From: Clostridia bacterium
GTDB lineage: Bacteria; Bacillota; Clostridia; Christensenellales; Aristaeellaceae
Direction: 5' to 3'
Length of the DNA: 64,000 bases
Assembly (NCBI GenBank): GCA_017519405.1
Contig: JAFWSH010000001.1
Span: forward strand, 17,530 to 81,529
The notes under the pieces are model-generated. The model made no database searches. It worked only from the letters and a program-made list of their open reading frames with translations, and was not told where the DNA came from. Each line of letters opens with the position of its first letter. The first letter of the stretch is position 1. A program made the translations under genes and the position numbers. Below, piece by piece: positions 63,770 to 64,000 of this stretch.

Positions 63770-63782
63770 TGACACCGTGTCA
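63770..63782. promoter_or_regulatory. Palindromic operator candidate
   Basis: TGACAC-C-GTGTCA, a perfect 6-1-6 palindrome about 20 nt before the chimeric gene and downstream of its promoter, as expected for TetR autoregulation. Confidence 0.6.
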
Positions 63783-63790
63783 TCAATGCC

Positions 63791-63819
63791 ATCTTACCAC
63801 GATTCTGACATAGAGTCAA
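63791..63819 (-). promoter_or_regulatory. Promoter of chimeric gene
   Basis: Minus strand: TTGACT (63814-63819), 17-nt spacer, TAAGAT (63791-63796). Confidence 0.65.
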
Positions 63820-63861
63820 TATGGTTCTTGCGTTTTTCCGTCAGCGAAGAGAAACAAAAAA

Positions 63862-63932
63862 AGCGGGTGAGGGGAATCGGACCCCCGTGACCAGCTTGGA
63901 AGGCTGGGGCTCTACCATTGAGCTACACCCGC
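63862..63932 (-). tRNA. tRNA-Gly (anticodon TCC)
   Basis: On the minus strand, 71-nt cloverleaf: acceptor GCGGGTG/CACCCGC, D-arm AGCTCAATGGTAGAGC, anticodon loop CTTCCAA (TCC), T-arm GGGGG-TCCGATT-CCCCT and discriminator T. CCA is not encoded (TTT follows). Confidence 0.93.
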
Positions 63933-63962
63933 AGGTTTCCGGGACAGTCCCGGAAAAGAAAA

Positions 63963-64000
63963 TGGAGCGGTAGACGAGGCTCGGACTCGCGACCTCCACC
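63963..64000 (-). tRNA. Partial tRNA, probably tRNA-Gly (GCC), 3' part
   Basis: On the minus strand the window ends inside a tRNA: T-arm GCGAG-TCCGAGC-CTCGT, acceptor 3' strand CTACCGC, discriminator T and an encoded CCA. The sequence matches the typical tRNA-Gly(GCC) 3' half, but the anticodon lies beyond base 64000. Confidence 0.65.

Overview
The window is GC-rich chromosomal DNA with tightly packed genes, AGGAGG-type ribosome binding sites, frequent GTG/TTG starts and many 1-30 nt gene overlaps. The regulatory sites are of the Gram-positive type: a perfect CIRCE element before groESL, Bacillus-type LexA boxes before dinB, and a pyrR leader with the PyrR-binding loop. Gene content (mgtE, ppdK, mrfA/mrfB, DUF951, DUF1292, DUF711, PrsW, YkuD L,D-transpeptidases, polar amino acid ABC transporters) points to an anaerobic, probably gut-associated member of the Clostridia. 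I cannot name the genus. I see no prophage, IS element, CRISPR array or rRNA, and the window reads as core chromosome.

Layout. 1-2.9 kb: the end of cysS, a ComEA-like helix-hairpin-helix protein and dnaX, translationally coupled. 3-4.7 kb: mgtE behind a long, probably structured leader. 4.8-8.2 kb (minus): a three-gene polar amino acid ABC transporter and an SDR-family protein. 8.4-17.6 kb (plus): a PhoB/OmpR-type response regulator and histidine kinase, two GerMN-domain lipoproteins, an unknown polytopic membrane protein, an HtrA-type protease and a DUF4340 protein. The regulator-kinase-GerMN order resembles actinobacterial MtrAB-LpqB. 17.7-22.8 kb: an exported L,D-transpeptidase, pyruvate phosphate dikinase and a small exported protein. 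23-29.2 kb (minus): a co-directional run of mrfA helicase, ECF sigma factor, small membrane protein (candidate anti-sigma), mrfB nuclease, TPR protein and lepB.

29.4-34.3 kb: a 53-residue unannotated ORF, groES-groEL, a two-domain PPK2 protein (polyphosphate:AMP phosphotransferase type) and a PrsW-family protease. 34.4-42.4 kb: a second YkuD protein, a PfkB sugar kinase, an exported hypothetical, glgA, and an unusual two-gene amino acid transporter. In that transporter the ATPase has an extra C-terminal domain and the permease carries an interleaved set of solute-binding lobes. 42.6-48.2 kb: rpsU, a metal-chaperone/P1B-ATPase pair under an ArsR/SmtB-type operator, pyrR-uraA with a PyrR attenuator, and murI. 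48.3-52.3 kb: a DUF951 protein, a large exported protein, and LexA-controlled dinB with a small partner gene. 52.3-62.4 kb: topB-pepF-hypothetical on the minus strand, then lgt-serine hydrolase-recX-DUF711 and an isocitrate dehydrogenase with a fused C-terminal DUF1292 domain followed by a free-standing DUF1292 protein. 62.5-64 kb: a CMD-cupin protein, a short gene that reads as a TetR N-terminus joined to a flavodoxin C-terminus, and two tRNA-Gly genes (the second cut by the window end).

The most unusual items are the interleaved solute-binding lobes (40183-42402), the ABC ATPase tail (39099-40190), the IDH-DUF1292 fusion, the TetR-flavodoxin chimera, the sigma/membrane-protein pair inside the mrfA-mrfB locus, and the MtrAB-LpqB-like module with HtrA.
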